Shown here: piece by piece, positions 35,401 through 44,920 of the stretch
How positions within the stretch are numbered: position 1 is the stretch's first letter
Layout of the letters: each line of letters begins with the position of its first letter
Assembly: GCA_018806915.1 (NCBI GenBank)
Contig: JAGKQI010000091.1
Location: forward strand, 1,798,001 to 1,862,000
Source of the DNA: Phytophthora colocasiae
Lineage: Eukaryota; Oomycota; Peronosporomycetes; Peronosporales; Peronosporaceae
DNA: 64,000 nucleotides
Direction of reading: 5' to 3'
Notes under the pieces: model-generated
What the model was told of the DNA's origin: nothing
The model's database searches: none
The model's input: only the letters and a program-made list of their open reading frames with translations
Translations under genes and position numbers: made by a program

Positions 35401-36295
35401 GGCGAAAGCAATGTTCTCGGCCTAAAATTCGGTGTATCATCGTTGGAAGGCCGACGCAACACGCAGGAGGATCGTTGGGTCGTGTTTCCTTCAATATCTG
35501 CAGCTTTGAACACTGAATTCGACCCGTGGGCTTTGGAAACGGCGTATGTTGGAATCTACGATGGCCACGGAGGCGAGGAATGTGCGAATATTCTGCATGA
35601 ACAGCTTCATTCTTGGATATTCAAGTCTCCAGAAGCTCCTTCTCTTGCTGCTAAAGATCTACAGGACTGTTTTGAAGCGCTGGATGCGTCCGTGTGCGAT
35701 TATTTACTACACAAAGACGACCTCAGCGGGTCTACTGCTACTGGTATCGTACTACGTCCGTCGAATGGAAAAATTTTTACTAACAATTGCACATGTGGGA
35801 GACTGTCGTCTTGTTTTAAGTAAACGGAATGGAGATACAGTGGAGCTCACAGAGGACCATCGTCTTACATTGGACGCTGAACGTGAAAGGGTTATTCAGC
35901 TTGGAGGTCGAGTAGTGAACAACCGGGTTAATGGTGTTATGGCAATCACCCGAGCGTTCGGAGACCTCGAGTTTAAAGGGATGTACGGTACGACTACATC
36001 CTCAGGCTTTGGCCGTGGCTTCCGTGATAATGAAAAGATCCCAGCTCTACTGACAGCCAAACCAGACGTCAGTGACGTTGAGTTAGATCCGAAAGAAGAT
36101 GCTTTCTTACTGTTAGCATGTGATGGACTCTGGGATGTCTTTACAAATGAAGAAGCCACTGCTATTTTCCGAGAACGTGTGGATTTACATGGAGATTTAC
36201 AATTGGCAGCTCACGAATTGGCTCAGGAAGGGATACGACGGTATTCAAACGACAACATCACAGTCATCGCCATTGCGTTGCATGATCCAGATTGA
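32419..36295 (+). CDS. Protein kinase fused to PP2C phosphatase (one frameshift)
   Basis: The predicted enzyme both phosphorylates and dephosphorylates proteins. MGCVGSKP at the N-terminus fits N-myristoylation of Gly2 with palmitoylation of Cys3, so it is probably membrane-anchored. Residues ~20-490 are low complexity, rich in Pro, Ser and acidic clusters. The kinase domain (~501-768) has the glycine loop GTGGYAEV, FAMKF lysine, HGDIKPQN catalytic loop (Gly where most kinases have Arg), DFGISQ and GTPAFMSPE. It resembles the CaMKK/LKB1 branch. PP2C begins near residue 1000 with RRNTQEDRW and YDGHGGEEC. The frame shifts by one base near 35770-35785 (an A5T5 run) just before HVGDCR; the domain then continues to 36295 (TRAFGDLEF, ACDGLWDVF). 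This is either a sequencing indel or a recent lesion. No intron fits. The 3' end lies 37 bp from S2, tail to tail. Confidence 0.87.
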
Positions 36296-36332
36296 TCCAC
36301 ATTTCAAATTCTATTGAGTCTTAGTTGTAGTT

Positions 36333-38072
36333 CTAGCTCACGTTGAGCTTGGCTTCAATTTCTAAATGTCCACCACGGGAGGCTCTAGGTACCCACAGTA
36401 CAAGTGAGCCACCTCCAGTGCCTGGAAGACCGAGGAAACCCGGACGCCAGCGATCAAGATAAAGCGTTTTCCCACCTAATTTCTTGACTGTGGACTTCCA
36501 AGTTGCTTTTCCGCCAGCTTTAACGTCCACTTCGGCGATTTTGTCTCCTCCTGACATGATATTCACACTCACATCCTTCTTGTCCGTACTTGTAAAATTG
36601 ATAATGACTGCTCCATCGCCTTTCTTGGTCCAGGAGCTTTTGCTGTCTCTAAAGGCATCCTCAAGTGTGTTCAATCCCAGTGTAGCAGCTTCTGTGCCGT
36701 CATCAATTTCCCCCATAAACTGCGTCGGGCCACAGATTGTCTGGATGTACTCAGAGAACAAAAGCGTAATACGAGTAGGGTCCACGAGCGTTGCAGCTAC
36801 AGTAGAGAAGGCGAAGTCTACCACCTTGTACGCTTTCTGTTTCGCTTCGTAAGACGATCCGTTATCACTTTTTCCTGACTTGATGAGGTCATTCACGATA
36901 ACTCCAAAGGTTTTTCGCAGAACTTCACGAGTCTTATACGCAGTGGCGAGGCTTGATTCCGAGACCATTTGCTGCATGCAGTTGTTGGTCACAGTGGGGA
37001 TGTCATACAGGACGAGGTCGGAGTCACTGATCTTCAGTCGGATCTCGTCATCCGTGATTTTGGGGTTATCTTCTCGGTATTCGTTCACAGTGAACCAGAC
37101 CCGATCCATGAGAGACTTTAGGTCACCTCCACACGACGAATTCTGCTTCATAGCCGTCTCAAGCGACTCGATTTCTCCATCCGTGATCTCTTCGGCAACT
37201 TCAGTGAAGTTGGCACCAGTAAGGAAAGCTTTAAACCGACCCCAACTCGAAATGATACTGTCGTCATGAGCAAGAGCTTGCATGACGACCCACTCCGCTG
37301 TCGAGAGAACATACTGCGACAGCCGGAGTGTGGGAGACACCGCTTTCCCCATACAAACAGTAATGGCGATAGGGAGATCCGTAACCACAGTACTGGTTTG
37401 ATACAGTAAGATAAGCAATTGACGGTCGGTAGCTTGCGGATCTTCAGCCTTCATTGTGCGGATGTATCGGATAATTCCTCGCATCACCAACATCATCGAG
37501 TTGGAGCACTTCACTGCCCACGAAATCTTCTTTCCGAGCTTTGCCAGTTCACCAAAGACGCCGAAAGTGGCGCTACTTAAGATGGTCATAGCCACTGCAG
37601 AGACTTTACTGGCCACTTCGATCCCGCAGTCGTCGTTCTGACGGATACATTCCATGCCACACTCGACGGGGTAATCCATGGGGCACTCGGTCCAGCACGT
37701 GTTGGTGGCTTCGTTTCGGTCGTAGTTACTTGGACAAATATCCATGATATGAGCTTCTCGGTAGCACGCCGTGTCCGGAGACATACTCCACGTTCCTACC
37801 CAATTCCGATACGTCGATCGTACAGTGCTTTTAGCTGTAGCAGGCGTTGCGAACTCGGTACTGATGGATGAAGAATCAAGTGAAGGGAGCAATGGGGTAT
37901 CACGAGATGAAGAATCCGACGAACTCGGAGGTTCTGTGGCTCGAGCGCGTTCCTCCGACTCGAGAGGTGGAGATTTTTCATCGTCATTCAAAAAGCTCCA
38001 GTCGACCCCTTCCGAAAGTGTCAAGTTGGTAATAGCGACGAGGACAACGAAAAGTAACCTTGAGCGAGCCAT
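36333..38072 (-). CDS. S2: secreted cysteine-rich protein, same family as S1
   Basis: 579 residues from the ATG at 38072, which begins a signal peptide (MARSRLLFVVLVAITNLTLS). An ATG 13 codons upstream would put a polar stretch before it. An acidic Ser/Pro-rich segment follows, then the family module: NWVGTWSMS, ACYREAHIM, CWTECPMDYP, CGMECIRQNDDC. The middle has conserved blocks (GANFTEVAEEI, LYDIPTVTNNCMQ, TICGPTQFMGEIDDG). The C-terminus has SGGDKIAEV, LYLDRWRPGFLGLPG and KLNVS. It is closest to S4. The high number of conserved Cys (about 12) suggests a disulfide-stabilised extracellular fold. The family function is unknown to me. Confidence 0.88.
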   Translation of the reverse strand: MARSRLLFVVLVAITNLTLSEGVDWSFLNDDEKSPPLESEERARATEPPSSSDSSSRDTPLLPSLDSSSISTEFATPATAKSTVRSTYRNWVGTWSMSPDTACYREAHIMDICPSNYDRNEATNTCWTECPMDYPVECGMECIRQNDDCGIEVASKVSAVAMTILSSATFGVFGELAKLGKKISWAVKCSNSMMLVMRGIIRYIRTMKAEDPQATDRQLLILLYQTSTVVTDLPIAITVCMGKAVSPTLRLSQYVLSTAEWVVMQALAHDDSIISSWGRFKAFLTGANFTEVAEEITDGEIESLETAMKQNSSCGGDLKSLMDRVWFTVNEYREDNPKITDDEIRLKISDSDLVLYDIPTVTNNCMQQMVSESSLATAYKTREVLRKTFGVIVNDLIKSGKSDNGSSYEAKQKAYKVVDFAFSTVAATLVDPTRITLLFSEYIQTICGPTQFMGEIDDGTEAATLGLNTLEDAFRDSKSSWTKKGDGAVIINFTSTDKKDVSVNIMSGGDKIAEVDVKAGGKATWKSTVKKLGGKTLYLDRWRPGFLGLPGTGGGSLVLWVPRASRGGHLEIEAKLNVS

Positions 38073-38119
38073 AGTATTGTGAGATGAAGGGTCTTGCTTG
38101 TGTGAGGTCAAGGCAAATT

Positions 38120-39753
38120 GAATTCTCTTTGGGGGGAGCCAGCTTCGGGCTCAAATGAGGGAGAGGTTTGGATCGTGAGTTATCTTTATATCCAAGTCAA
38201 GGTAATTCACGGCATCGAAGTAGGTATGCATAGCTGGTTCTGTAGGAAACTCGAGCTGTCGGCTGTGAGCCACGACGGGATGGGGATGGACTGCCACTGA
38301 ACAAGGGATCCTTAAGTTTCTTGATTAAGGCCCTTGAAGATATTTCGACGGCACAGATGTTGGACAACCCCGTTCCGCCCCCGTGCACTGAATTCCTACA
38401 GGTAGATCAGTTATGGAACGCATTTTACAGTTACCAATAGACACCGGCAAAAAAGCACTTACAGACGCCAGAAACCAGCAGCAAGAACTTACTGAGGGTA
38501 TGGTGCGTTTTCCTTATGAAACCTAAGAAGATTACATGCACCTGAAGGTAGCTTCGCATGTGCGTGTACATGGCGACTGTGGAATAAACTGGGAAGTGAA
38601 GATGGCATCTCGTGGTTTGCTGCCGGGACAAATCGATCAGCTCTGCGATTGAGTCCATGAAGGAGTCCATATTCCAGCTGCAAGGTACTATCTATGCCGA
38701 ACACAGCACAGCACATACTCTAAGATCGTGCACAACGCAAAAGGAAGTCCGGTCAACTTTCATGTTTGAAGTCCCATCGGAACATTTGTGCTGCTCTCGT
38801 GATTTTTGTTCATGAAGGAAGCGCTGGTGTAAAGCTGTGAGCTTGGAGGTCAGCGAAAATAGCAAAACACACATGTACATGTACCGGTACACTTAGACTT
38901 GTGAAGCACGTTGAAGGCAACATTTGGTAATCCCAAATCGCTACAAAGTATCAATATGACGCCTGGAAACGACGTCTGAAGCATGCTAGATTTGGAGCTA
39001 CAGAGAGGAGGCATGGATCATTCCGCCGTACGCCATGCCACGCAGACACAACTTCTTTTACTCTACATGAAGCTCATAAGGTCTGAATTATCATTAAAAA
39101 GCAGCAGGACGGCGAGTGAGATGACAGAACTTACGAATAATGTATCGCTACTTTTAAAGTTTTAATATAAGGTGCTGTAGCTTTAGTATTCGATAACAAC
39201 TACTAGACAATACCACCAACTAGTACCAGTAGGCGTATCTGATGCTTACACTACCGAGTAGTTGGGTGAGATCCACTTGCAAGCCGTTGGTTATCCCAAA
39301 TCTTCGGACGTATCACGCTATCCAAATCGAGGACACCTCTCCAGGTTAGTCGTGCAGCTAACTAAATGTCATTTGACGACGAAAGTGCAACATATTCTAA
39401 GAAAAATAAGTTTCGAACGTAGGTTTTGTAAGGTTAAGCACACAAAGCTGTGTGTCCTACGCACTACATGTAAAGCTCATTATAATAATCAGTATAAATT
39501 ATACTTGTAGGAAAGATCAAACTTGACCTTGCCAATGCTGCATGTACTTGAGATTCGAGGAATGCCGCTGCGATGTGAGTGTACTAGTAGTGTACTACTG
39601 TACTGAAAAAGAAACCGCAAAATTGACAATAAGATACCAATCCTATCCAGATACAAAAAAGTTGGGCACAGTGCATAGCATTGACGTGTCGGGCTATCCA
39701 AGCTGGTACAGTTAAACCTGTATTAAATGATTATTGCACAACGTAATATCCTG
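38120..39753. other. Gene-poor region upstream of S2
   Basis: About 1.6 kb with only short, overlapping open frames on both strands and no recognisable domain, RNA gene or transposon terminus. It is AT-richer than its neighbours toward 39100-39750. Confidence 0.4.
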
Positions 39754-40098
39754 TTATAGGTGATACGAAGTATTTCCACCGAGTTGGTAGTCACCGCAGG
39801 TGCAGAGTGTCTTCAGCTTTCCAATTCCACGATCAACAATGAGACCGACACCTCCGAAATGTGGGGCGAACTGGTCCAAAGCCCTAGACTTCCCAAGCTT
39901 CGACTGGAGCGCCCTCCACGACACATAAGGAATGGCTTTATGGTAGTAGAGGTTGTTGGAACCGACGAAGGGCATCTCGAGAATCCGGAGCAGCTTTGCC
40001 GAAAGCTTGACTCCGACGTGCTGGGGGTCCCGGTGGTGGCGTGTTGTCACTGCACGAAATGTCTCCAAACGCGATTGCTTCTCAGTGGACGTGGGCAT
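39754..40098 (-). CDS. Small protein paralogous to the N-terminal half of the adjacent GIY-YIG gene
   Basis: 114 residues, starting MPTSTEKQSRL. It aligns along its length with the N-terminal ~110 residues of the neighbouring gene at 40254-41215; shared blocks include P(Y/F)VxW, then Q(S/A)(K/R)(L/V)GK and an F...HF/RF stretch. No catalytic motif is present. It ends before the GIY-YIG domain, so it is either a truncated duplicate or a short paralogue. Both genes share the leader sequence TTGGCAGATTGAAGAGTGAG (plus-strand sense) just upstream of the ATG. The function is unknown. Confidence 0.5.
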   Translation of the reverse strand: MPTSTEKQSRLETFRAVTTRHHRDPQHVGVKLSAKLLRILEMPFVGSNNLYYHKAIPYVSWRALQSKLGKSRALDQFAPHFGGVGLIVDRGIGKLKTLCTCGDYQLGGNTSYHL

Positions 40099-40106
40099 CT
40101 CTTGGC

Positions 40107-40120
40107 AGATTGAAGAGTGA
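40107..40120 (-). promoter_or_regulatory. Initiator-like motif, shared by the duplicated gene pair
   Basis: The minus strand reads TCACTCTTCAATCT, one mismatch from the oomycete initiator consensus, 9-22 bp above the ATG at 40098. The same 14 bases occur at 41224-41237 above the other copy. Conservation of the leader amid diverged coding sequence supports a promoter role. Confidence 0.45.
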
Positions 40121-40253
40121 GGCTCAGCCTGGAGTCCCAGCCTGGCACTCCAGTCTGGAAGCCTGGTAAGGGATCCACTTCTAAGTGGACGATGATACAG
40201 TAGAACACTACAACCCTTGAAGATCGATCGCCAGTTTGAGCATAATTTGCCCC

Positions 40254-41215
40254 CTATGTCCTAACGCCCCCCCACCCCCCACCCTCCATAGTGTTCCAGC
40301 CTGGTCTCGCTGACAGAAACTCCATCAACGTTTCAACTGAAGTCTGTAGCTCGCGAGGAAGGCCCTGCTCCAACAACGGGTTCTCCACGGAGTCCTTCTT
40401 GTCGTCTATTACTCTTTTGATCGGCGGGTTGTAGACGAACCGTATCGCGCAGACTATGTCGTGGATCAACGGAAGACTCTTCCTATTCTCCGTCGATTGC
40501 CCTTCGTTTAAATGAATAAATCCGAACTCCGTTAGCAGGTCCTTGATCAGAGACTCCGCAGGGACTTGATAGCACGTGTCTATCTCCACTCCGAACAGGA
40601 ATTCCACCACGCCGAGTTGGCTTAGTGGTGATTTAGACCGTTGGTGCTGGTTCAGTCGTCGGAAAATGTCCTGGGAACGCCCAATCTTCAGGGTGAAATC
40701 GGGGCCATGAGACGAGTTCTGGTTGGAAGATGGTGCTAATCCACAATGGAGCACGTAGATCCTACCTACTCCATGACAACCTGGAGGATCATAGAACACC
40801 CCAGTCACATGCGGCCTGCGATGCACCGCGAACTTTCGTCCGCCTGACACGTTCACGGGGGTAGCGAAGTCTATAGGTGGCGTCGTACAGTCTCTAGTTT
40901 CAGGTATGTATGGTAGCTCTCTCCTTTGATGTCCGCGTCCGGCTTATACTGTAAGTCCACTCTTGGCAGGTAGATATGTTCCTGGAAACGATGTCGAAAC
41001 TCATTCCATCCACGTCGTTTGCCAACCCTCGCTTGTATGGGATTCCACGGGACGAAAGGTGTGCCTTCAAAGTACACCCGATTGGTGAAAGCTTTCTCTA
41101 AGTCCCGGAGTTGACTGTGAGAGATCAAATTCCCGATCGCGTCCCGAGGCTTCGGTCGCCTTAAACACTCTAGCACTGCATTTTTACGCTGCTGTGTTAA
41201 CGTCGAAGTCTCCAT
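40254..41215 (-). pseudogene. GIY-YIG (T5orf172/MUG113-like) nuclease-domain gene, frameshifted
   Basis: The N-terminal part (ATG at 41215, METSTLTQQRK) is open to 40871. The C-terminal part is open at 40254-40856 in another frame, and the frames change near 40900-40915 (around GGAGAGAGCTACC). The C-terminal part contains a GIY-YIG-like fold: GRIYVLHCG, then FTLKIGRSQDIFRRLNQHQ, matching the T5orf172/MUG113 subgroup. Such domains cut DNA in phage and mobile-element proteins; the role in this eukaryotic protein is unknown. A single-base indel, real or technical, separates the halves. No intron with good splice sites was found at the break. The ATG chosen matches that of the neighbouring paralogue, with a shared leader. 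Confidence 0.6.
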
Positions 41216-41794
41216 CGCTTGGCAGATTGAAGAGTGAGGCGAGGCGAAGGCATCGAAGCAAGGCAGCGAAGTGCAAGCAGCCAGCGAACATGGTGGATGG
41301 ATGGCGTACATGGGTGCTATGGCGTACATGGTAGGTAGTACTCTACTGTATAGAGTAGAAGGTATACAGAGTTGGTTGGGTTAAAACCCCCACCCGTCTA
41401 GCGCTCAATACAGCGAAATGAGAGGCGAAACTTGGCATACAATCAGAAGACATCTTCACGAACATACCTGCATTGCACCACAGCGGAGACGCGCTTGTAC
41501 CAAGCGCACCACCGCGATAAAGCACTGGATTACGGGATCATTTTAGCGGCGTTTGGTTCCCCAACCAAGTTGACGTCAGCAGGGTCGGTCCGACCTTGGT
41601 CGTGATAGCGGGCCCGTTCACCTTGCGCGCCTGCAACTGCGAATCCGACAGTGGAAATTGCTAGATGTATATAAGACATGCTAAAGAGATACATCATGTT
41701 GCTTTCGTAGCGGGGGAGCGCGTGTAGCGATCGCACCGCCACGATAAGGAAGCGGCGGAGGGTCGCGGAGTACGCAAGCCCCACAGTAATTTTT
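41216..41794. other. Upstream region between GIY-YIG gene and MCMBP
   Basis: Divergent promoter region of about 580 bp. It carries the initiator-like motif at 41224-41237. No gene is seen. A near-repeat (CACAGTAATTTTTGTGAA / CACATTAATTTTTATGAA) lies at 41782-41839, across the proposed MCMBP start. Confidence 0.4.
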
Positions 41795-43732
41795 GTGAAG
41801 GTAAATTTTACGGTTAAGCTTCCCACATTAATTTTTATGAACTTGTGTGTGGAGGATGCAATGACTTGGAATTTGTATGACATTGTAACCCGGTTACGCA
41901 AAAATGTGCCAACACAATTTTTGTATACTGCAGATGCAGCTGTGATGTTGGACGTGTCCTCACTATTATCGACGACCCGGGACGTCTCGAAAGTACCCGT
42001 ATTGGAAGAAGCAGCATTCCGACAGGGTCAATACCGCGATGGAAGTGTACTCAAGTTCCGCGGTGTAGTGCGTGACGTGCAGGACCCGGAGCTGGTGCTT
42101 CTAGGAGGCCAGACACCAGTACTGACGGATGAGGCTGTGCGCGAGCAGTTGGTCGAGCGCGTACCCCTAACCGTCACTCTTTTCCCTCATGCGAGTGACT
42201 GGGCTACTCGTGCATACCGTAACCTTTCGGTGATCGCGTCGGAACAGAGTGATGGGCTTTCAAACGGGAATGACGGTCCTTCACCATCCAAGGGTACCAA
42301 GCGCTCCAGTGCCGCTGTGAATGAAGAAATGCTCGATACTGAGGAAGATAAACAGGACGTAAAGAAGACCAAGGCAGTGGTGAAGCAGCAGCAGGACGAG
42401 GAGAGCTTGTTGCTGCCTCAGGCAGTTAATATCTACGTCTATGACGGCCAGTACAAGGACACACCTTTGGACGCCTTCAAAGTCAATGAAGCGTTTGAAT
42501 TTGTAGGGATTTTGGACCTCATGGTACCCGGAGCAGACATTAAGAACGACCAGAACTCATTGAGTGCCAAGGAGCTGGAAGATCTGCAGATCTCTGACTG
42601 TATCGAGGAAGTGCAACGCAAGTCAAGATCTGGTGTCGTGTTGCACTGCTGCAACATTAGCAGCCTAGAGAGTTTGCACCATGTGCGTCCTCATGCGTCA
42701 AGCGAGTTCTACAATCAGATTCAGGAGAATAACGACTCACGGATCAAGTTTTGTCAGGATGAATGGCGGACAATCGGTCAGGGGGAGGATGTAGCTGCTA
42801 TGCGTAAGCTGCTGATAGACTATTTGGCCCAAGCAGTGCGCGGAGATACAGTCGCTGCCGAGTACTTACTGCTGGGGTTACTGTCGCACGTGTATTCGCG
42901 TGCAGATCCGTCTACACCGTTGGGCAACTTGTCGCTCAACTTGTCCTTGGACAAATCATCAACCGAGGAGCTGAAGAGCAGTTTCCTTACTGGGGTTCAG
43001 AGGACAATGACGTCGTTGATGCCAATGGTAGCCCGAGTGGATCTGTCGCTGAAGGAGCTGAACTCGACTAAGTTCGTGCCACACAAGGATTATGACCGAG
43101 AGATTCTGTTGACTGGCGTGCTGCAAGTCGCCAATGGAACTGCGATGCTGGTGAATGAGACTGCGTTGACTGCGGGGCAGCTGAACGAACAAGGTGTCAA
43201 GAACATTGCTGCGCTGCAATCGCTCATCGACAAGATGCTGCTACCATACGATTTCCACTACTACGACATGGATTTCCCTCAGGATGTGGCCGTTGTCACT
43301 GTATCCGAAGGCAAAAGTATCTTACCCGTGACTGTCGCTGTCCCAATTATTGGTACCACAGAGGAGCAGACGTCTACACTGCCAAAGGAGGACGTACTAG
43401 AGTGTTTTCGTCTGTTCTTGAGCGTATTGCGCTCATTTGCGGTGACGATTGGCAACGAAGAAGCTGAAATGGCTGAGAAGCACTACGTCGAGTGTCGCAA
43501 GTCCGAGAAGAAAGTGGCGGTAAGTTTTGTGCTGTGATAACTGGTTAGGAACATGAGGTTGATGGATATCGTTGTTGTTTTGCAGCTGGAAGATCTTCAC
43601 CGTTGGCTGCGACTTGCTCGTCTAGTAGCTCTTAGTCGTGGAGAGGGCCACATTTCTAAGGATTCATGGGATTGGATGCTGGAGTTAGAGAACAAACGAC
43701 TTGAACGTCTACCCAACGACAACAGTTCATGA
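41795..43732 (+). CDS. MCMBP: MCM complex-binding protein (MCMBP/ETG1-like), two exons
   Basis: MCMBP binds MCM2-7 family helicase subunits in the nucleus and helps unload or assemble the replicative helicase; loss affects sister-chromatid cohesion in other eukaryotes. Exon 1 (41795-43519) encodes 575 residues. A 66 bp intron (GTAAGT...TTTTGCAG, 43520-43585) leads to a 48-residue exon 2 ending TGA at 43732, for about 623 residues in all, normal for the family. Diagnostic blocks include FRGVVRDVQDPELVL near the N-terminus, VNIYVYDGQYKDTPLDAFKVN before FVGILD, and LLPYDFHYYDMDFPQDV. An acidic/basic linker at ~165-205 is probably disordered. Start alternatives are ATGs at 41837 and 41861. The latter (MTWNLYD) is plausible, and an upstream exon cannot be excluded. 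It lies tail to tail with the dynein light chain, 103 bp away. Confidence 0.88.
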
Positions 43733-43835
43733 TCCAACAAGGTTCGAATGGAAACTTGTCGATTGGTTCCCCACTAATTATGAAATCAAGCCTACCACTC
43801 GTTTGTATGCAGGTGATGAGGTTCCGTCTTGAAAC

Positions 43836-44206
43836 TTAACCATTTGTCGGCGTCCATCTCTGGATAACCACGACCAAAAAGTCCTTTTCTGTGCGGAAGG
43901 CGGTACTTGTATGAGATCAAGAAGCTCTGGTAGTTTATATAGTCAGAACTTACCGTGTGCGATGAGAAGCTCCAGTTTCTTGACACGGATACGCATGTAC
44001 TGCAGGTCGTTCTTGGGGTTCAAGTCACGTACCACACCTCGCGCCTTCGTGGTGAGCTCCTTCATGTACAGCGCGTACTTTTCTGCCTCGGCCACTTGCA
44101 TCTGCGGATGACGTCTGAGTACGTTCCCATTGCGGTCAGCTATGACATACCCCTCTACCCCTTTGTGATTCTTGATGCGTTCGAGCGTCTCCTCCACCTC
44201 CGACAT
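43836..44206 (-). CDS. Roadblock/LC7-type dynein light chain, two exons
   Basis: This is an accessory light chain of cytoplasmic and flagellar dynein that dimerises on the intermediate chains. Exon 1 (43954-44206) starts MSEVEETLERIKNHKGVEGYV. A 65 bp intron (43889-43953, GTAAGT to CACAG) is followed by exon 2 (43836-43888), which supplies EKDFLVVVIQRWTPTNG. The joined product is 101 residues, close to the family's usual ~96. Recognisable features are the N-terminal helix, GVEGYVIADRNGNVLR and the hallmark DFLVVVIQ strand at the end. An in-frame read-through of exon 1 into the intron would give a shorter tail lacking that strand, so the spliced form is preferred. The gene converges on MCMBP. 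Confidence 0.88.
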
Positions 44207-44920
44207 TGCTGTTTTTCGATGGTCCAAAGATATAGTGCGTCTCCCTAGACAATGTTTCCTTGAACGGTCGACTCGTGCTGATAAAACTTTGGAAACAAGC
44301 GGATTCTTGCCAAGGATGGGTCTGTCCAAGTCTCTTTGGAATGTCTGTTGCTCCGAATCTCTTCCACCGCCGGAAAACTTCAACCATTGGAACTCGTGCA
44401 AACGTTATCATGGCACCAAGGCTGAGCGTTGTACAACATCAAGAATATCATTTACTCAGTGACATGAAGAAATAGCTACTACTGGAACTAGCTCCTTGTC
44501 CAATCCACACGTTGAAGTGTTCGTCGACCCCCGCACCGTCAAGAATGCACCGGCTCAAGATTCCACCATCAAATCTGGAGATTATCTTCCCTTTCACAAT
44601 GGTAGGGGGGGTTGCTGCAATGCAGCCTGCATGGGTGGATTTCCGATGGCACTGCGTCAGCGTTCTCATTAGCGTGGTGTATCTTCATGGCAACGACCTA
44701 TGCATACGACCTACATTGGCAGACTTGAAGAAAATGATAAACAGGTTTTAACGAATCGGATTGTCCTTGCTATCCGAACTATCTGCACCAACGCTGTTAC
44801 AAGATGATACCGACAAGTCAAAGGTTTAACGTATAAGCTTACGAAGCGGAGAAGTACTGAAACTGCTTCATTGGTGATTTTACCGCCTTGAACACACACA
44901 ACGTTCCATCTCACGTTTGG
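44207..44920. other. Intergenic region, promoters of dynein light chain and S3
   Basis: About 710 bp between divergent genes. Only short open frames; no domain seen. TCATTGGTGATTTT at 44868-44881, about 40-50 bp above the S3 ATG, partly fits the oomycete initiator. Confidence 0.4.

Noticed and set aside
35760..35830. An intron explaining the kinase-PP2C frame change (ACTAAC looks like a branch point)
   Set aside because: No AG acceptor lies between ACTAAC and the required HVGD codons, so no splice restores the domain.
43792..43986. Separate 64-residue protein overlapping the roadblock intron
   Set aside because: It spans the intron and exon 2 in a different frame. The spliced light-chain model explains the conserved sequence better.
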